Positions 34,110 through 46,563 of a DNA stretch of 64,000 nt are shown in pieces. Origin of the DNA: Pyxicephalus adspersus (taxonomy: Eukaryota > Chordata > Amphibia > Anura > Pyxicephalidae); assembly GCF_032062135.1 (NCBI RefSeq), contig NC_092866.1, positions 25,506,065-25,570,064 of the forward strand, read 5' to 3'. The position numbers and the translations under genes are program-made. Below the pieces are notes generated by a model. The model had not been told where the DNA came from. It searched no databases and worked only from the letters and a program-made list of their open reading frames with translations. Each line of letters starts with the position of its first letter. The stretch's first letter is position 1.

Positions 34110-35173
34110 TTTGCCCTCTTCCAGATGAAATAGAAAAATGAGTGTAGGTGCATATGACTGAAATCTTAGTATGTAACTGTGCAAATATCAGGTCTTCACG
34201 ATTCTTAAAACTGTTTTTTCTTTTAGTGAGAAGCTGGGATGGCAGAGGCACAAGCAAGTTTCACGTCGTTGAAGTTACGGGCCATCATGAAGTTTTTGTT
34301 TCTCCAGGGAAATTCAGCAAAGGACATTCACACTGAAATGTCACAAACATTGGGGGAGAAGTGTCCTTCATACACCACTGTCAAAATCTGGAAATCTTGA
34401 TTCAAGACTGGGCATTTCACCATTGAAGATGAGCCCCCCAGTGGGCACCCCACAACCTCAACTGACCCGGCAACCTGCGATGCTATCTATGAGCTGATTA
34501 TTGAGGACTAAGTTAGTGACTGAGGATGAAATCTGGCTCCAAATCTATGATCCTGAAACCAAGGAACAGTCAGGGGAATGGTGCCACAGTGGGTCCCAGC
34601 AGCCGAAGAAGTTCTGAACCTAGAAATCGGCCAAAAAGTCATGGCATCCATTTTCTGGGACAAAGAGGGTGTTCTGTTGGTGGACTACTTACCTCAGGGC
34701 TCTAGTATCACGGGACAGTATTATGCTAACCTCCTGGACCAGCTGAAGGAGGCAATTAAGATGAAACGTCGTGGAAAGTTGACCAAAGGGATCCTTTTTT
34801 TGCAGGACAATGCACCTGCGCACACGTCCAATATTGTGACTGCCAAATTCAACAGCCTGGGTTTCCAATTGGTCCACCATCCCCCCTACTCACCTGACCT
34901 GGCCCCTTGAGACTATTATTATTATCTGTTCCCGAATTTGAAAAAACACCTGATGGGGCAACATTTTGAGGACATTTCTGACGTGAAAGATGCTGCTGAG
35001 AGCTGGTTTGTGGCCCAACCAAAGGACTTTTATTTGAATGGTCTGGAAAAGCTGCAACTACGCTGTACCAAGTTCATCAGTCTCAGGGAGGAATATGTTG
35101 AATAAATGTGTTATTTCATACCTCTGGCTCTCTTCTTTCTGGGCAAAGCCATGAACTTCTCAGCACCCCCTCC
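34110..35173 (+). mobile_element. Mariner transposon, 5' terminus lost
   Basis: From about 34110 the sequence matches the arms of the fold-back element at 2039-2529 (TTCCAGATGAAATAGAAAAA, ATCTTAGTATGTAACTGTGC). The 3' terminus GGGCAAAGCCATGAACTTCT, then CAGCACCCCCTC, ends near 35172 and is the mariner inverted repeat. The expected 5' terminal 30 bases are absent or replaced. It encloses the transposase pseudogene 34239-35105. Confidence 0.85.
34239..35105 (+). pseudogene. Mariner-family (DD34D) transposase pseudogene
   Basis: The start ATG at 34239 begins MAEAQASFTSLKLRAIMKF. The first helix-turn-helix part follows (DIHTEMSQTLGEKCPS), then a TGA at 34398 inside the WKS-FKTGHF segment, and DEPPSGHP. 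A deletion and frame change near 34500-34525 removes part of the linker. VTEDEIWLQIYDPETKE carries the first catalytic Asp (about 34527). A one-base shift near 34640 precedes VMASIFWDKEGVLLVDYLP. FLQDNAPAH (about 34797-34825) carries the second Asp, and PYSPDLAP-DYYLF, with a TGA at 34908, carries the third. The C-terminus ends at 35105. All three acidic positions survive, but the gene is shorter than the roughly 345 residues usual for mariner and cannot be active. Confidence 0.9.
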
Positions 35174-35780
35174 TAATTTGATAGCAAAAAAGCATAAGTG
35201 ATTTTTAATCGCCTAGAAGAATGCATTTAATACCATGCTAATGAATTTTTATAATCAACACAATATTTTCCCAGGAAGGAAATGTCCACAATGGTAATTA
35301 CATACTTTAAAGAGAAAAAAAAACTTGATGTTTAATATATTCCCCATAACTCTGCTAGGATTGGCATGAGATAAAATATATTTTAAGAAATCAGAAGGGC
35401 TAAAAATAAGTAAATGAAAACATGAATAAAAAGTGTCAAATTTAGATACATTAGAAAGGAAGATGCATTCTGTTTTCAATTTTATTTTTGGAGTTTCAAC
35501 AAATATCAATTAAGGGAAAAGTCCTTTTAAAAAGTATTGCAGTATTTTGTTTATTACATAAACAGAGATAATGGACTTTTTGTTCTACTTACACATCATT
35601 AATTACAGACTTTATCAAATGTCATCATGTGGAAATACTTATTCCCCAAAAGATATACCCAGAAAGAACACAGAACACACAGACTACAGTACAGATTACA
35701 GTTTACTCATCTACATGGATACTTACATTGATGCCTATATTGCTCTTTCTAAAGCATACATTTACTTAACCTCATTTTAT

Positions 35781-35831
<51 letters not shown>

Positions 35832-38204
35832 TTCTCTCCCTGGAATTGAGTGAAAAACAAAAAGTGAGATTTGATCAGCAATACTATCTAGCAATATTCC
35901 CTATTGTACATCTAAACTTGTAATCTTGTTTTTTATGTGAGTGTGTCACTGGGGATTGCAACTTTGTGAACTTGAAGTAACTTTTTTCCTTCACAATACA
36001 ATTCCCAAAGAAAAGAGTATAATCCACTGATCCATAGTTATTCAGACGAAAATCAGCATGGTTCATGTTACAACAACCCACTGCATCCCTTGGCAAGTAT
36101 GTGGGCATATTTTGTGCACTAATTTATTTTCTGCTGAGCCCTGCCAAAGATCAATAGGATACATGGATGAATATATTTATGGTACTCAAGGGGTTCAGCA
36201 ACATTTTATAAATAAACAAACCTATAAGCTGAGGGGCAGAGCAACATTAATATATATATGAATTATTCTCTGTACATCCATTCAGACAAACAGATTGTTA
36301 GGCAATTGCTAAAATCTTATTGTGCTCTAAAGTGCTTTATAGACTAAATCCTCCTACCAAGATAATAATGATGGTTACAGCCAATAACTAAACATATAAA
36401 TAAACACAATTAACACATTCATGCCAGGGATGTAAGTACGGATAATGGGCTCCACAGATGTGCTATTAGATGAGGCAGTGACTATTTTCCTCTGTAACAC
36501 CTTGCAGTGTCATCTGTGACAATTCTACCATGTATCTTAACGCAAAGAATTTGTAAATCAAGAAATGGTGGCAGGAGAGCTGTCAGCACTGGCAAAACAC
36601 GACTAGGGACCAGTATCAATGCTACAAGTCAGCAAAAAAGGGTCAGCGGTGCAGAGATTTGAGTTAACACCTTCGATTTCCAGCTTACTACTTTGTTTAG
36701 CAGCTCACCAAATCTAGAAGTCAGTAAATATAAAAAAACAAAAGAGCAACTTTGGAGGAGCTGAATACAGGGAGCAATATTTGAATGGACCGAAAAGTAA
36801 TACTTAATTGGGGTGGAACATTCTGAAGAATAAAAAAGTTCCCTCCCTCCTTTAAATACAATAAACATTTGTTGCTCTGCTCCTCAATTCCTGCTACAAG
36901 GTGGTAGAAAGCTTATAAAAGACTTGTTAGAAATTAAAGTTGTGTAGAAACCAATTTGTTTTTATTTGAAAATTTGATGGTTATTGGTGGAAATGGCATC
37001 TCTGTGGAATCAAAATCATGCATGGAGATCTTGGTACTTGTTTTTGTAATTCAGCTATATTAGTTGAAAAGCATCAAGAACAGTTGAACAAAGCTTTATA
37101 AAAAGAAGGAAAATGGTTAAAAAGTCATGTAGATATAACATCTTTTGGGATATATAATCATGGTGATATAGTAATTAATGTTCTAAATTATTTATGTAAA
37201 AAATTGTTTTTAATATGGATTTGTATATAAATATGTATGAAAATTTTATTTGAAGAAAAGATGTATAAAGTGCAAATAATAGTACCTGAAAAACCCCAAA
37301 AACACGTATGGGAAATTTGTCTATATCTTGAAATATAAAAAGAGTTGTTGCAGCAATACTATAAACAACCATCTGCAAAAAAATATTGCAGCCCACAAAC
37401 ACACAGCCAAGTGCAACACGTGATTTTGCCAATTGCAACATTATCTGCTGCAGTCGCATTAAAAAAAAGGGTCCCAACCACTTCCATTCACTTGAATAGG
37501 AAAAGTTGGGACTACAGCAGCAGAGCCCACCAAGGACCACCACAGGTCACAACACGTTAGACTATACCCTTACTTAAAGGAGCTATTATTACATTTTTTA
37601 ACTATGGCTTTTTATAACAGTATAATCAATTTTTAGCTGGACGGACAAACTAGGATTGTACTTAAAGCCAGAGAAAGGTTACATTAGCTTTGTGAGGTTA
37701 TTATTAGAGTGAGGGCGATAGCTCAAACATGCTACTACAGGAAAATAGATGCATCTTACTGCTCACTGAAAGCCAGTAGAATTTGGAAGTAGTTACATTT
37801 CTTTGGATTTTTCCTGTGACCTCAACTCTTATAAACTGTTGAATTCATAGAAGCTCAGGATTTGCATTACCAGAAACCTCTTAAACCCTTAATAATACAA
37901 GAATTGATCTGTGTAATCGCAATCACAAAGTTTTCTGTCTTTAATCTCAACAACTTCTCTAATTGGACCCCTTCAACCTTAACCCCATCGTAGTTGAGTT
38001 AGCGGCTATAACTATTGCTGCATCACTGCTTCATGCCTAGCGATAGTATGATAATAAGCAGAAGGAAGAAGTTCCTTTAATAAATCACCTGTCCTGAGGT
38101 ACAAAATAACCATAGTTAAAAAAACAAAAAGAAAAAAACAAAAAACATTACCATAAATATTATTATTATATATACTATATACTAACCTATATAACAATAA
38201 AATC
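35174..38204. other. AT-rich stretch with a TA repeat, no gene recognised
   Basis: Apart from the TA microsatellite at 35785-35829 there is no recognisable element. A segment around 37375-37560 (ATTGCAGCCCACAAACACAC) reads like an old repeat but could not be assigned. Confidence 0.4.
35785..35829. repeat. (TA)n microsatellite
   Basis: About 22 uninterrupted TA units. Confidence 0.95.
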
Positions 38205-38320
38205 AGTATGCCTCTTGGATGTTTACAAGGCCTTTGACATGATTATTGGACCATACCCTTTTTATTTATTGTCATATATGAACCAGTTTTATCTTTTGGT
38301 TGAGAGACGTAGCCACATCT
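38205..38320 (+). pseudogene. Short L1/Tx1-like reverse transcriptase fragment
   Basis: A frame reads LDVYKAFDMIIGPYPFYLLS followed by YMNQFYL. This resembles the LDxxKAFDxxxWxYLFxxL motif around the first catalytic Asp of L1-type reverse transcriptases. Only about 30 residues are visible. Confidence 0.4.
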
Positions 38321-39400
38321 ATTGACCACTGCCTCCCCTTTAGGTTTGTTCATATCGTTCGATCACAGTAGCCAATAGGATATGCTACATTTTCAGTAGT
38401 TTTGTTGCATCATGCTGCTGAGTATTTTTGTCTTTTCATCAAATATTTATACAATTAGAACATGGTCTTATGCAAGTATCTTTTTTGTGGGGATTTAAAA
38501 TAGTGACATACATTGCCAAACCAAACCATTCACAAACTCAGAAATAAAGTGTTTCACTCACAAATGTGCAATTGGTCTTTGGGTTCTCATTGGTTCAGGT
38601 ACATGAGTAATTGTTTTTATTTTTTTCCTTTTTTCATGAAATGATCAACAGGGATGTAAATAGCTTTTTTAAAAATCTTACATTCATACACTCAAATACG
38701 CTGTCCAAAAATGTGCACATTATATATTGGATATTGGAACTAATAATACTGATATGGGTGTACTTGAATGTTTTGGAGTGAAGTTAACAGTATTAGCCAA
38801 CACTGCTTTATTATTACATCACTCAAATGTGGAATTAAGTTCCCTGTTCACAAATGTACACAACATTACTGGAATGTAGTTTAATTAACTATACCCATAT
38901 ATACTGTATATGTTTGTACTATTCTGGAGCAAAATGAACAACAACTGTTTTTATGAAACACATTACCATATTCTGGAAACAAATTCCCTGTTCACGAATA
39001 TACAAACTGTGAAACTGCAAAAAGATACAGCTTAGATTGCAATTAGCAAACCTACATGTGAAGCTTGCAATTTTTAGCAGATCACTACCAGTTCCAGCAC
39101 ACAACTGTTGTGTTAGTATGTTTGTCTGGGAAACTTCACAGATCAATAGAAGAAATGTCAAGTACTTTTTTCAGCATGTGAAAACTGCAGCAGTAGCCTG
39201 ACTGGTAGATGAAGTGATTGATAATAGTTTAAAGTGAGCCTGTCTAAATGAGATTACAGCTTGCATTTCTACACCAATCCCATCTCAATAACTTGCAGCG
39301 AACTAGCAGTGAAACTCCATTTGTGCATTTTTGCTAAAAGCAGCGCACCTTTAATGTAGGATTTTTTGCCTCAGACCAAACCATAAGGATAATAAACTTG
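38321..39400. other. Unrecognised stretch
   Basis: The phrase TTCCCTGTTCAC occurs twice about 145 bp apart (about 38839 and 38985) in similar contexts, hinting at an old local duplication. No coding signal. Confidence 0.35.
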
Positions 39401-39419
39401 ATCTCTGTCATCACATGGA

Positions 39420-40760
39420 ACTGGCATTGAGGTCCAAACAGAGAAGCCATGCTACTGTCTATTGACTTGGATAAAGCGTTTGATAGTTTGTCCTGGGAAT
39501 ACCTGACTACACTATTGGAAACAATGGTGTTGTTTCCAATAATGGCTGTCTTCAGCCCAGCATTCCTGAGACGTATAGCAGCTCTTTATTTCACACCCTC
39601 AGCCAATATCTCAATAAAAGGGTATTGTTCCTTGTTAATTCAGATTAGGCGGGGGACTAGACAGGGGTTTCCCCTGTTTCCACTGCTGTTATCTAGCAGA
39701 TATTAAAGGTATTAAATGCTGAACTACTCAACATAAATGTGGACTGAATGCAGATTATGTCTCAATGTATATCACTTTCCCGGTAGTCACTCTTCCAAAT
39801 CTTTTCAAAGAATTACAGCTGTTCCCAGGGTTGTCAGGCCTTGTGGTGAAGCTTGTTTTGTGTATGCTTGTTTTGCATATTACCCATAGTAATCCCCAAA
39901 AAGATACTGAGAAATATATACAAAACAAATTCCTTAAATTAATCTGGAAAAAAACACATTAAATTCTTCCACCCTGTATATGTCGAAATCCATGGGAGAT
40001 TTTGGGGTTTGCAATACCCTGCTGAATCATTGGGCATGTTTGGTACTAGACCCCAATGGACGGCCATAAAAGCTCTTTTGTGCCCCTCCATTCCAAAAGA
40101 GATGCTAATGTGGAACCCTGCTGAGAGCCCACTATTCTCTGGCCATCACTATTTTATGCATTGTCAGTCTGGGAGGGTCAAAAAAGGAACCTGTAAATGT
40201 AAATGTTGAGTCGATATTGGGTTCCTACGCAAAGGTGAGGTATGTGCTTATACCAAAAAAAAAAATTCCTTGCCATCATCAGAAATGTTCCACTATATGC
40301 AGATTAGATCAATTATATTAATTATAAGGTGTTACTATGATGGTACATGGTACCAATAGGACTTCACAAATTAAACCCCAGTATCTCCCCCCTCTGCTTC
40401 AGGGGATGTAGTCAAATGGGAACGTGGATTCATGCCTGCTGGCACTGCCCCTGGGTTCAAAGATTTTGTATTAGAATCTACAACCTAATCTACTCGGTGT
40501 TGCAAAAAGCAATTTATTCTCTAAACTAGATGGTTTACTTCCAAAACCCATGGCCCAGCTAATATCCGAAATGATCTTAATGGCATAAGAATAGCGTACT
40601 ACTGGAAAGCGAGTAATATACTCCTAGACATTACTAAAACAAATTGAACTGGATTGTGATGAATGAAAATTTGACATGCACTGTCAAAAACAAAGTGGAT
40701 ATCTTCTATAAAAACTAGGACCCCTGGATTTCAAACAATGTGATCTAAACCCCATTGGAA
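39420..40760 (+). pseudogene. L1/Tx1-like LINE ORF2: reverse transcriptase and C-terminal remnant
   Basis: The frame 39449-39706 reads MLLSIDLDKAFDSLSWEYLT (first catalytic Asp motif), then RIAALYFTPSANISIKG and IQIRRGTRQGFPLFPLLL (the RxGxRQGxPLSPLLF motif). After a break, a decayed stretch around 39740-39830 should hold the YADD region; only an ADYVSMYI-like run is readable. Later pieces include NKFLKLIWKKTH (about 39925) and a C-terminal cysteine/histidine motif, LCFRGCSQMGTWIHACWHCP (about 40395-40455), typical of L1-type ORF2 ends. Decay continues to about 40760. Stops and frameshifts are frequent. No 5' part is attached. Confidence 0.78.
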
Positions 40761-41640
40761 AAACCCTCCCCCCTATGTACCCCATATGGTATCCCCCATC
40801 CCCTGTTCTGACCTTCTCTATTTCTGATACTGAGTTTAGTTGGAGTCAGGTAGACCTTAAAAATATCTGCAGGTTAAGAGCACAAAGCCATTAGCATTTA
40901 AAGGTAGTGACAAGGTCAGAGAGCCATCACAAAACCAGGGCCAGTTTACATTACTCTGATGCTGTGTTTCTTTACGTTATACCATGAGAATACTGCTGTA
41001 TCTTTTTTATTTAATGATTCTGACTGATTCTGATGATTCTTTATTTTTATGTAAGATTTTATTAACTATAGTCTGATAGGGTTTAACTGGGTTATTTTAC
41101 TTTGAAGTACATTTCAAGTCATAATAATACAACAATAATAAAGAAACAACTATAAAATGATCATTTGATCATTAAAATTTTGTTTTATACCTGTTAAATA
41201 AAATAAAAGAAATGCTATCTAAAGCTATTTTAATTGTATGTATAGATCAAAAACTCCAAGTTAGTTGTCAGATTGAAAAATAGATATCCAATCTTAACTG
41301 GAATAAAATGAATACATGAGACCTAAATTTATGAAGTTTTATTAAGATGGTAATTGGTTAAATAAAAGTATTACATTTTGTTTTTGTATAGATAACTAAA
41401 TAGATACTGTAAGATTTGGACATTAATTGTGGCTAAAACAGACATATTTCTGATTCTTGTTTGATGATTAATCATTATAGACACAAATAGAAGACATTTG
41501 GTGGGTTCATTTACTAAAGAAATAGATTTATAATAGAAATAGAACTACACATATGCACAAAATTACACTATGCGAAGTAATAGTAGTTAAGATTTGATTT
41601 TAAAGAAATATAAACCTAAACAAATCAAATTAGTCTCATG
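40761..41640. other. AT-rich stretch, possible LINE 3' sequence
   Basis: No domain recognised. It follows the LINE ORF2 remnant, so the first part may be its 3' untranslated region. Confidence 0.35.
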
Positions 41641-41649
41641 AGGCTACTT

Positions 41650-42240
41650 GTTCAGTTCCAGTGCACAATTACCCCCAGGACTTCTGTGTGCAATAAATGG
41701 TATCTGGGGAAGGACTAACAGAGGACCAGGAGCCCACAGAAACAATATTGGAGAGTCCGGCAGAGGCAAACCCAGAAAACAGAGCCAGAGATTATACACA
41801 GGTAGTTGGTCAAACAAGGTATCCAAGGGTTAAGACAAAACAGAGTCGGGGTCACAGGCAAAGGTCGGTCCAGGCAGCATATACAGGAAACCGGCAGAAT
41901 TAGCAACAATAAATATGACACAATATATTCCAGCAGCCGGTCAGCTTAGTTTAGCATTACAACAGGCAACTGTGAGAGGAAAGGCTATAAAACCCTATCA
42001 TCCAATGGCAGGGCAAAATGGAGCCAGGGACTAACCTGCTCCTAAAATCCCCTTGAGCTGTGCAGAGCCTTGGAGTATGTTCCGGGGATGGCAACAAGAT
42101 ATATTACAAGCTGCATGTCTAAATGGAAGCAGGGGATGTTGTAAACTGCTGAGCAGAAGACGACAACTACTTCTGTTATACTTGTTGCTGCGAGCAACAC
42201 CGTCAGGGAGTCTTATATTGTGGTGGGATCAGCCAGATAA
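41650..42240 (+). mobile_element. Unclassified dispersed repeat (family G), copy A
   Basis: It shares a syntax with 58880-59345: AGAGGCAAACCCAGAAAACA / AGACAAGTCCAGAATACAGA, GAGTCGGGGTCACAGGCAAA / GAGTCAGGGTCACAGGCAAA, GGCTATAAAA / GGCTATAAAT, CCTTGAGCTGTGCAGAGCCT / CCTTCAGCTGTGCACAACCT, and a TTGCTGCGAG / TTGCTGCTGC end. No coding domain. It could be an LTR or other noncoding retroelement part, but no target duplication was found. Confidence 0.5.
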
Positions 42241-42548
42241 ATAACTACTAATATTACCAAGACTAATTTATTTGCTTTTTATAGACCATTATGATTATTT
42301 TTTGTTGTACCAAGGAAGATGACATTGACAATAACTAATGAAATATGCACAAAAAAACATACTTCAAAGAACAAGACAAGAGGCATACCCCCAAGATCTA
42401 CATAGACACACTAGATCAATACAAGTAACCTGATCACACAGAAAGAATTAGAAAACTAGAGAACGCATGCCCACATCAACTTCAGACTCTCAAACACATG
42501 TAAGATGGGTCCATTGTGTTTTAAAAACAGGTTTAATACATCCTTTGA

Positions 42549-42810
42549 TTAACCTCCCTAGTGGTATGAATAATTTAATATTTTTAAATGTCAAATCAGT
42601 ACATTTGACTTTTAAAAATACTTCTAACTTTAAATTTCTCACTTGTCCCGCCCCCTCAACGCTCGCACACATGTCACATGTTCACCCGGCATCTGCATCC
42701 CCTACCCTTGTGTCTCTAACATTCACATGCCAAGTTGTGAGTTTAGGGGACACAGATGCCGGGCATCGCCAACAGCATATAGATGCCGGCCGGGCAACAC
42801 CCGTATCTGT
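42549..42810 (+). mobile_element. TTAA-type element, partial
   Basis: It begins TTAACCTCCCTAGTGGTATG, the family start seen at 5428 and 23041, followed by an imperfect internal palindrome (CCGGCATCTGCATCCCC with GGGGACACAGATGCCGG, 42686-42763). The 3' end was not found. Confidence 0.5.
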
Positions 42811-43820
42811 AGGATACATATTTCATGGAAAGATATGGGAAAAACAGCAAAATCCAGATACAAGGCAGATGGTATTAGAAGATATATTGACCATTCATCC
42901 TGTATAAATAATCTAAACCCTCTACTGAAACCCAACCTAACCAAACTTCAGTTTTTTCTTGACTGTTCACCATGGGGATCAGTGCCACCTGAATCATTAC
43001 CATGTCATTATTCTAAGGAACAGGGGACATTTTTCACAGAGATAGAAAGGCAGGTAGAATGACTACATGGGTAATATAGAAATGGAATGTTTTTTTATCA
43101 TCTGCTATGCCTGATTTCATATCTTATGTATGAAACGATTTTGGTAATATTTTCAAATACAAAATGGCTCGCCAGCCATATGAAGTTACAATGGAATAAT
43201 ATGGCATAAGTGTCAAGTATGGGAAACGACAGGAAAAAAAACTGTATCTATACAAATGGAGCAATTATTAGGAATATGGAACCATCTTTATTGGGAAAGG
43301 AGAAATCCTACAAAAAAGCCAACAAATCATTTTTTGCCAAAATAAATCTATATACACAGAGGGGGACCTAAATGAACATTAAGAACACATTAGGTAAGGT
43401 GTCGTTGTAATGAAGATAGATTGAAGTACACACTAGCTTAGCCTGGCTCTCTCACGACTAAGCTGAATAGACTCATAACATCCATAAATTGCACAAATGA
43501 AAAGAGAATATTATTTTGAGGCTTAATGCATCAAGGAGTGGATCCTCACACTGCCACCACACAGGCTGTGCACTGCACATTCACAATGCTGCCAAAAAAC
43601 CAACTACATGCAAGGAATAATAAAACAGCATTGTTCTTGCAAAGGATTGGATGGCTTAAGTCAGCAGAACTTTATCTCACTCTCTAAGTTAAGAGAACTA
43701 TCAGGATGGGAGCGATGAGGAGGTCCTCCAACAGGCATTGGAACAGCTTAAGGAGAGATCTATTATATAATTCTGTGACCAGACCTTAAATGACGCAGAA
43801 GACATGGACATCAGTAATTC
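42811..43820. other. Unrecognised stretch
   Basis: Several short frames, none with a recognisable domain. Confidence 0.35.
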
Positions 43821-43828
43821 CGCTAGAA

Positions 43829-44539
43829 CAGTGGTTCCCAACCAATGGTCTGTGGACCACTGGTGGTTCACGAGAAAATGTTGGTGGTCCACAGAAAAAT
43901 TTGGACATTTTTTGCAATTTTTATGTTTTATTAATAATAGAACAAAAATAATATTCTAATAAATTCTTATATTCTGAATGACAATTTTTGCCTTTATATT
44001 TCACTAAATTCACAATCTGTACTAGATATGGAAAAACAATGGGAGGCGCAGCGTGACGTCAGTGTAGTTTTAAGTTGTATGAGGCAACTTTTGCCAAGCT
44101 GTACGCTTCAGTATTGTTTCCACCATTACAACAGACATCCTGCTCTGCGAATACCAATTCTCATCTGATTGTTTTATTTTGTTTATTTCTCAAATGCTGT
44201 TTTCGGTATGACCTAATTTATTTTTAATAGCATCAAATAGTTTGGCTTTGACAACTATAATTTCTTGTTTGGTCTTAGATTCAAATAAAATAAACCCATA
44301 ATGAGTGAGAAAAAGCAAACGCATGATTTGCATTTCTTTAGTAATACCAACGATAATGCAACTAATGATAATAGTAACACTTCACTTAACTGTGAGCTGA
44401 TCAATGAATCAGAACCCCCACAGTCCTTGTCAGGCACCATTGGAAAGATCATTATTTTACAAATGTATTTCTCTTTTAAAATTATGAAAAAATTATAAAT
44501 TTAGTGGTCCCTGATGTCCGAAAGGTTGGCATACCTTTG
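43829..44539 (+). mobile_element. hAT-like element with 8-bp target duplication
   Basis: The left end CAGTGGTTCCCAACCAATGG and right end CGAAAGGTTGGCATACCTTTG form hAT-type inverted ends (CAGTGGTTCCCAACC against CAAAGGTATGCCAACC). They are flanked by CGCTAGAA (43821-43828) and CCCTAGAA (44540-44547), a 7-of-8 match. At 711 bp it is an internally deleted derivative that keeps the start of an ORF. Confidence 0.8.
44301..44498 (+). pseudogene. Truncated N-terminal ORF of the hAT element
   Basis: A 65-codon frame starting MSEKKQTHDLHFFSNTNDN lies inside the hAT-like element, between its ends. A charged or polar N-terminus starting this way would fit the start of a transposase whose catalytic part has been deleted. 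No BED finger or hATC domain is visible, so the assignment is by position only. Confidence 0.35.
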
Positions 44540-44547
44540 CCCTAGAA

Positions 44548-45054
44548 GACTATGGTACACTTTCCTGTTAGTTTTTTTCTCTAGTCTGGGAGAATCCATA
44601 AATTCCACCTGCAGCAAAAACTTCTGTATAGGTGTTAATTTGCTCCAATTCTGACAGCACTTCCTTAAATCCTCCTCAAATATCACACATTCCAGTTCTC
44701 CAGTTTGGGGTTTCTGACCCAGCTAGCAGGGACAGGAAGTGCTATCTATACATGAACTCTATGATAACAGGTAATTAACATTTACAAGTATACAATTGTA
44801 GCAAACAGTCATTGAGAGCAATATCTAGTGGTCTTTTACCACATGGCTCTAGATTAATGCTATGGTAGACCATTCTGTTATTAACAGGGGGCTAAATCTT
44901 TATGACTTGTCAAAGATAATACAGCTCACATGGTCACATAAACTTACAATGTCATCCTTTCTCTATTTCAATGGCTTGCTGTGGAAATACAATAATTTTG
45001 TAGCAATACATGTGAGGTGATGCAGTTGGTCAGTGGGTTGAGATGTGCATGGGG
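44548..45054. other. Unrecognised stretch
   Basis: No element or coding domain recognised. Confidence 0.35.
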
Positions 45055-45590
45055 TGTAGAGTCTAGGCAAAAGCTCGGTCTTCTCCAGAGCCTTTAGAGC
45101 TGAGTATGTTGTGCAGCGAGCTGCTGCCAGGTTGTGGCCCCCAGGAATAGTCAGGAAACAAGCCGGGGTTGGTACATGAACAAGTCAGGAACAGGCGGCA
45201 CAAACAGGAACAATGGAAACCTGGGAGCAGAACCAAAGGAACTCCTTGTCCAGGCAACTTCCTGTTGCCAATCACTTCCTTATAAAGAGAAGGTCATGTG
45301 ATATATGGGCCATGCGACCTGCAGACAACCTAAGCCACCACTATAGGGAGTGCTGGAGAGGAGGCAGTTTAGGTGCTGTTTGCATATTTGCCAGCAGTGG
45401 TGCGTCTGCCTGACACTCTAGTCCTCTGAGGCATAGGGGCAGCTAACAGAGAGTAATATGACCTGGACAAAGAAGTAAGCGGAGACTGAGATCCCTGAGC
45501 AGAGCTAGTGCTGGCAGCTGGGAAATGTAAGGTGGGTGACACTAAGGAGGACACAGATCCCCTGGTACTGCTGGGATCTGTAACAATTGG
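45055..45590 (+). mobile_element. Unclassified dispersed repeat (family G), copy C
   Basis: The phrase GCTGCCAGGTTGTGGCCCCC (45121-45140) recurs at about 51868 (CTCCCAGGTTGTGGCCCCCT). Both are followed by purine-rich text with CAGGAACAGGC and the A/C-rich style of the other copies. No ORF of note. Confidence 0.45.
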
Positions 45591-45651
45591 AGACTGTTCC
45601 TAGCTTAACATGATACAGGTGAGGCTGGGTAAGGCACTGTACTAGGACTAT

Positions 45652-46563
45652 GGCCCTAATTCATCAATAAAACCCGGGTTCGCTGGCCGCGCGTACTTCG
45701 CACTTCCAGCGAGCTGGTTTTCTGCGGTCCGGAGTCGAGTGCGCTCGTACACTCGCCTCCTCACTGCCAGCCGGATTCCTGCCTTGATAATAATGAGCAA
45801 TAGGGGTCGCAAAGGAAAAAGCAAGTTAAAACACACCCTTATATATGCTCAAACTTAAGCGCACAGGTGATAGAAATTCACTTGCAATTAGCACTTGCAC
45901 AGTCTGTCAAAATTGGCTGTTTGTTTTTTTTTTTGCACTTGGACATGTCATTATCATTTGATCAATATGATCCTTTAGATAGGTACACCAGTAAACAGAT
46001 CTTTTAATAGTTAAAAAAATAAAATAAAGTTGAGTTGGGGAGGATTTAATGTTAAAAGTATTTTCTATATATATATTTATATATATATATATATATCTAT
46101 TTATTTTTTTTTTTTATATTCTACTTTTGTGAGAAAATCTAGTCCGATGGCTTCGCGCGCGGTCATTCGCGGGATTTACCCGCGAGCGGCTTCTCCGATC
46201 AGGCATCGGAAGCTTTTACATAGGCGCCTATGGAGAGGAGTTGAATTCGGTTAACTCTTGCCTAAAAGGAAAAAAATAAGTGATTTAAAAATATGCTGTT
46301 TTCTTAGTGCACATAAATGTTTAAAACATTTAAACAGCGCAAACATTTTTTTTAGGGCTAAGGGTAATGTGTATGCCATTAGAAAGAATGATTTTTATGG
46401 GAACAGTAACTTTTAATGCAAGCTTGCCAGTGTAAAGCTGCCGGAGATGCGCGGCTCCGGCCGCGAGCTTATTCAGTTGCTGAATTGCGCGACAGCGTAC
46501 GATTTCGGATCACGAATACGAATGCGCGAGCGAGCGTCCGATTCTGCTTGATGAATTAGGGCC
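45652..46563. mobile_element. Large TIR element with GC-rich subterminal regions
   Basis: The left end GGCCCTAATTCATCAA and right end TTGATGAATTAGGGCC are perfect inverted repeats, flanked by TAT on both sides (a possible 3-bp duplication). The subterminal regions are unusually CpG-rich for this window (GGCCGCGCGTACTTCGCAC; CGCGCGAGCGAGCG-like text near 46525), with palindromes such as TCGCGGGATTTACCCGCGA (46168-46186). A TA-rich run (46065-46098) lies in the middle. No transposase. Confidence 0.75.

Noticed and set aside
42467..43062. Two overlapping frames of 139-146 codons
   Set aside because: They cross the boundary and internal palindrome of a TTAA-type element; overlapping frames with no domain.
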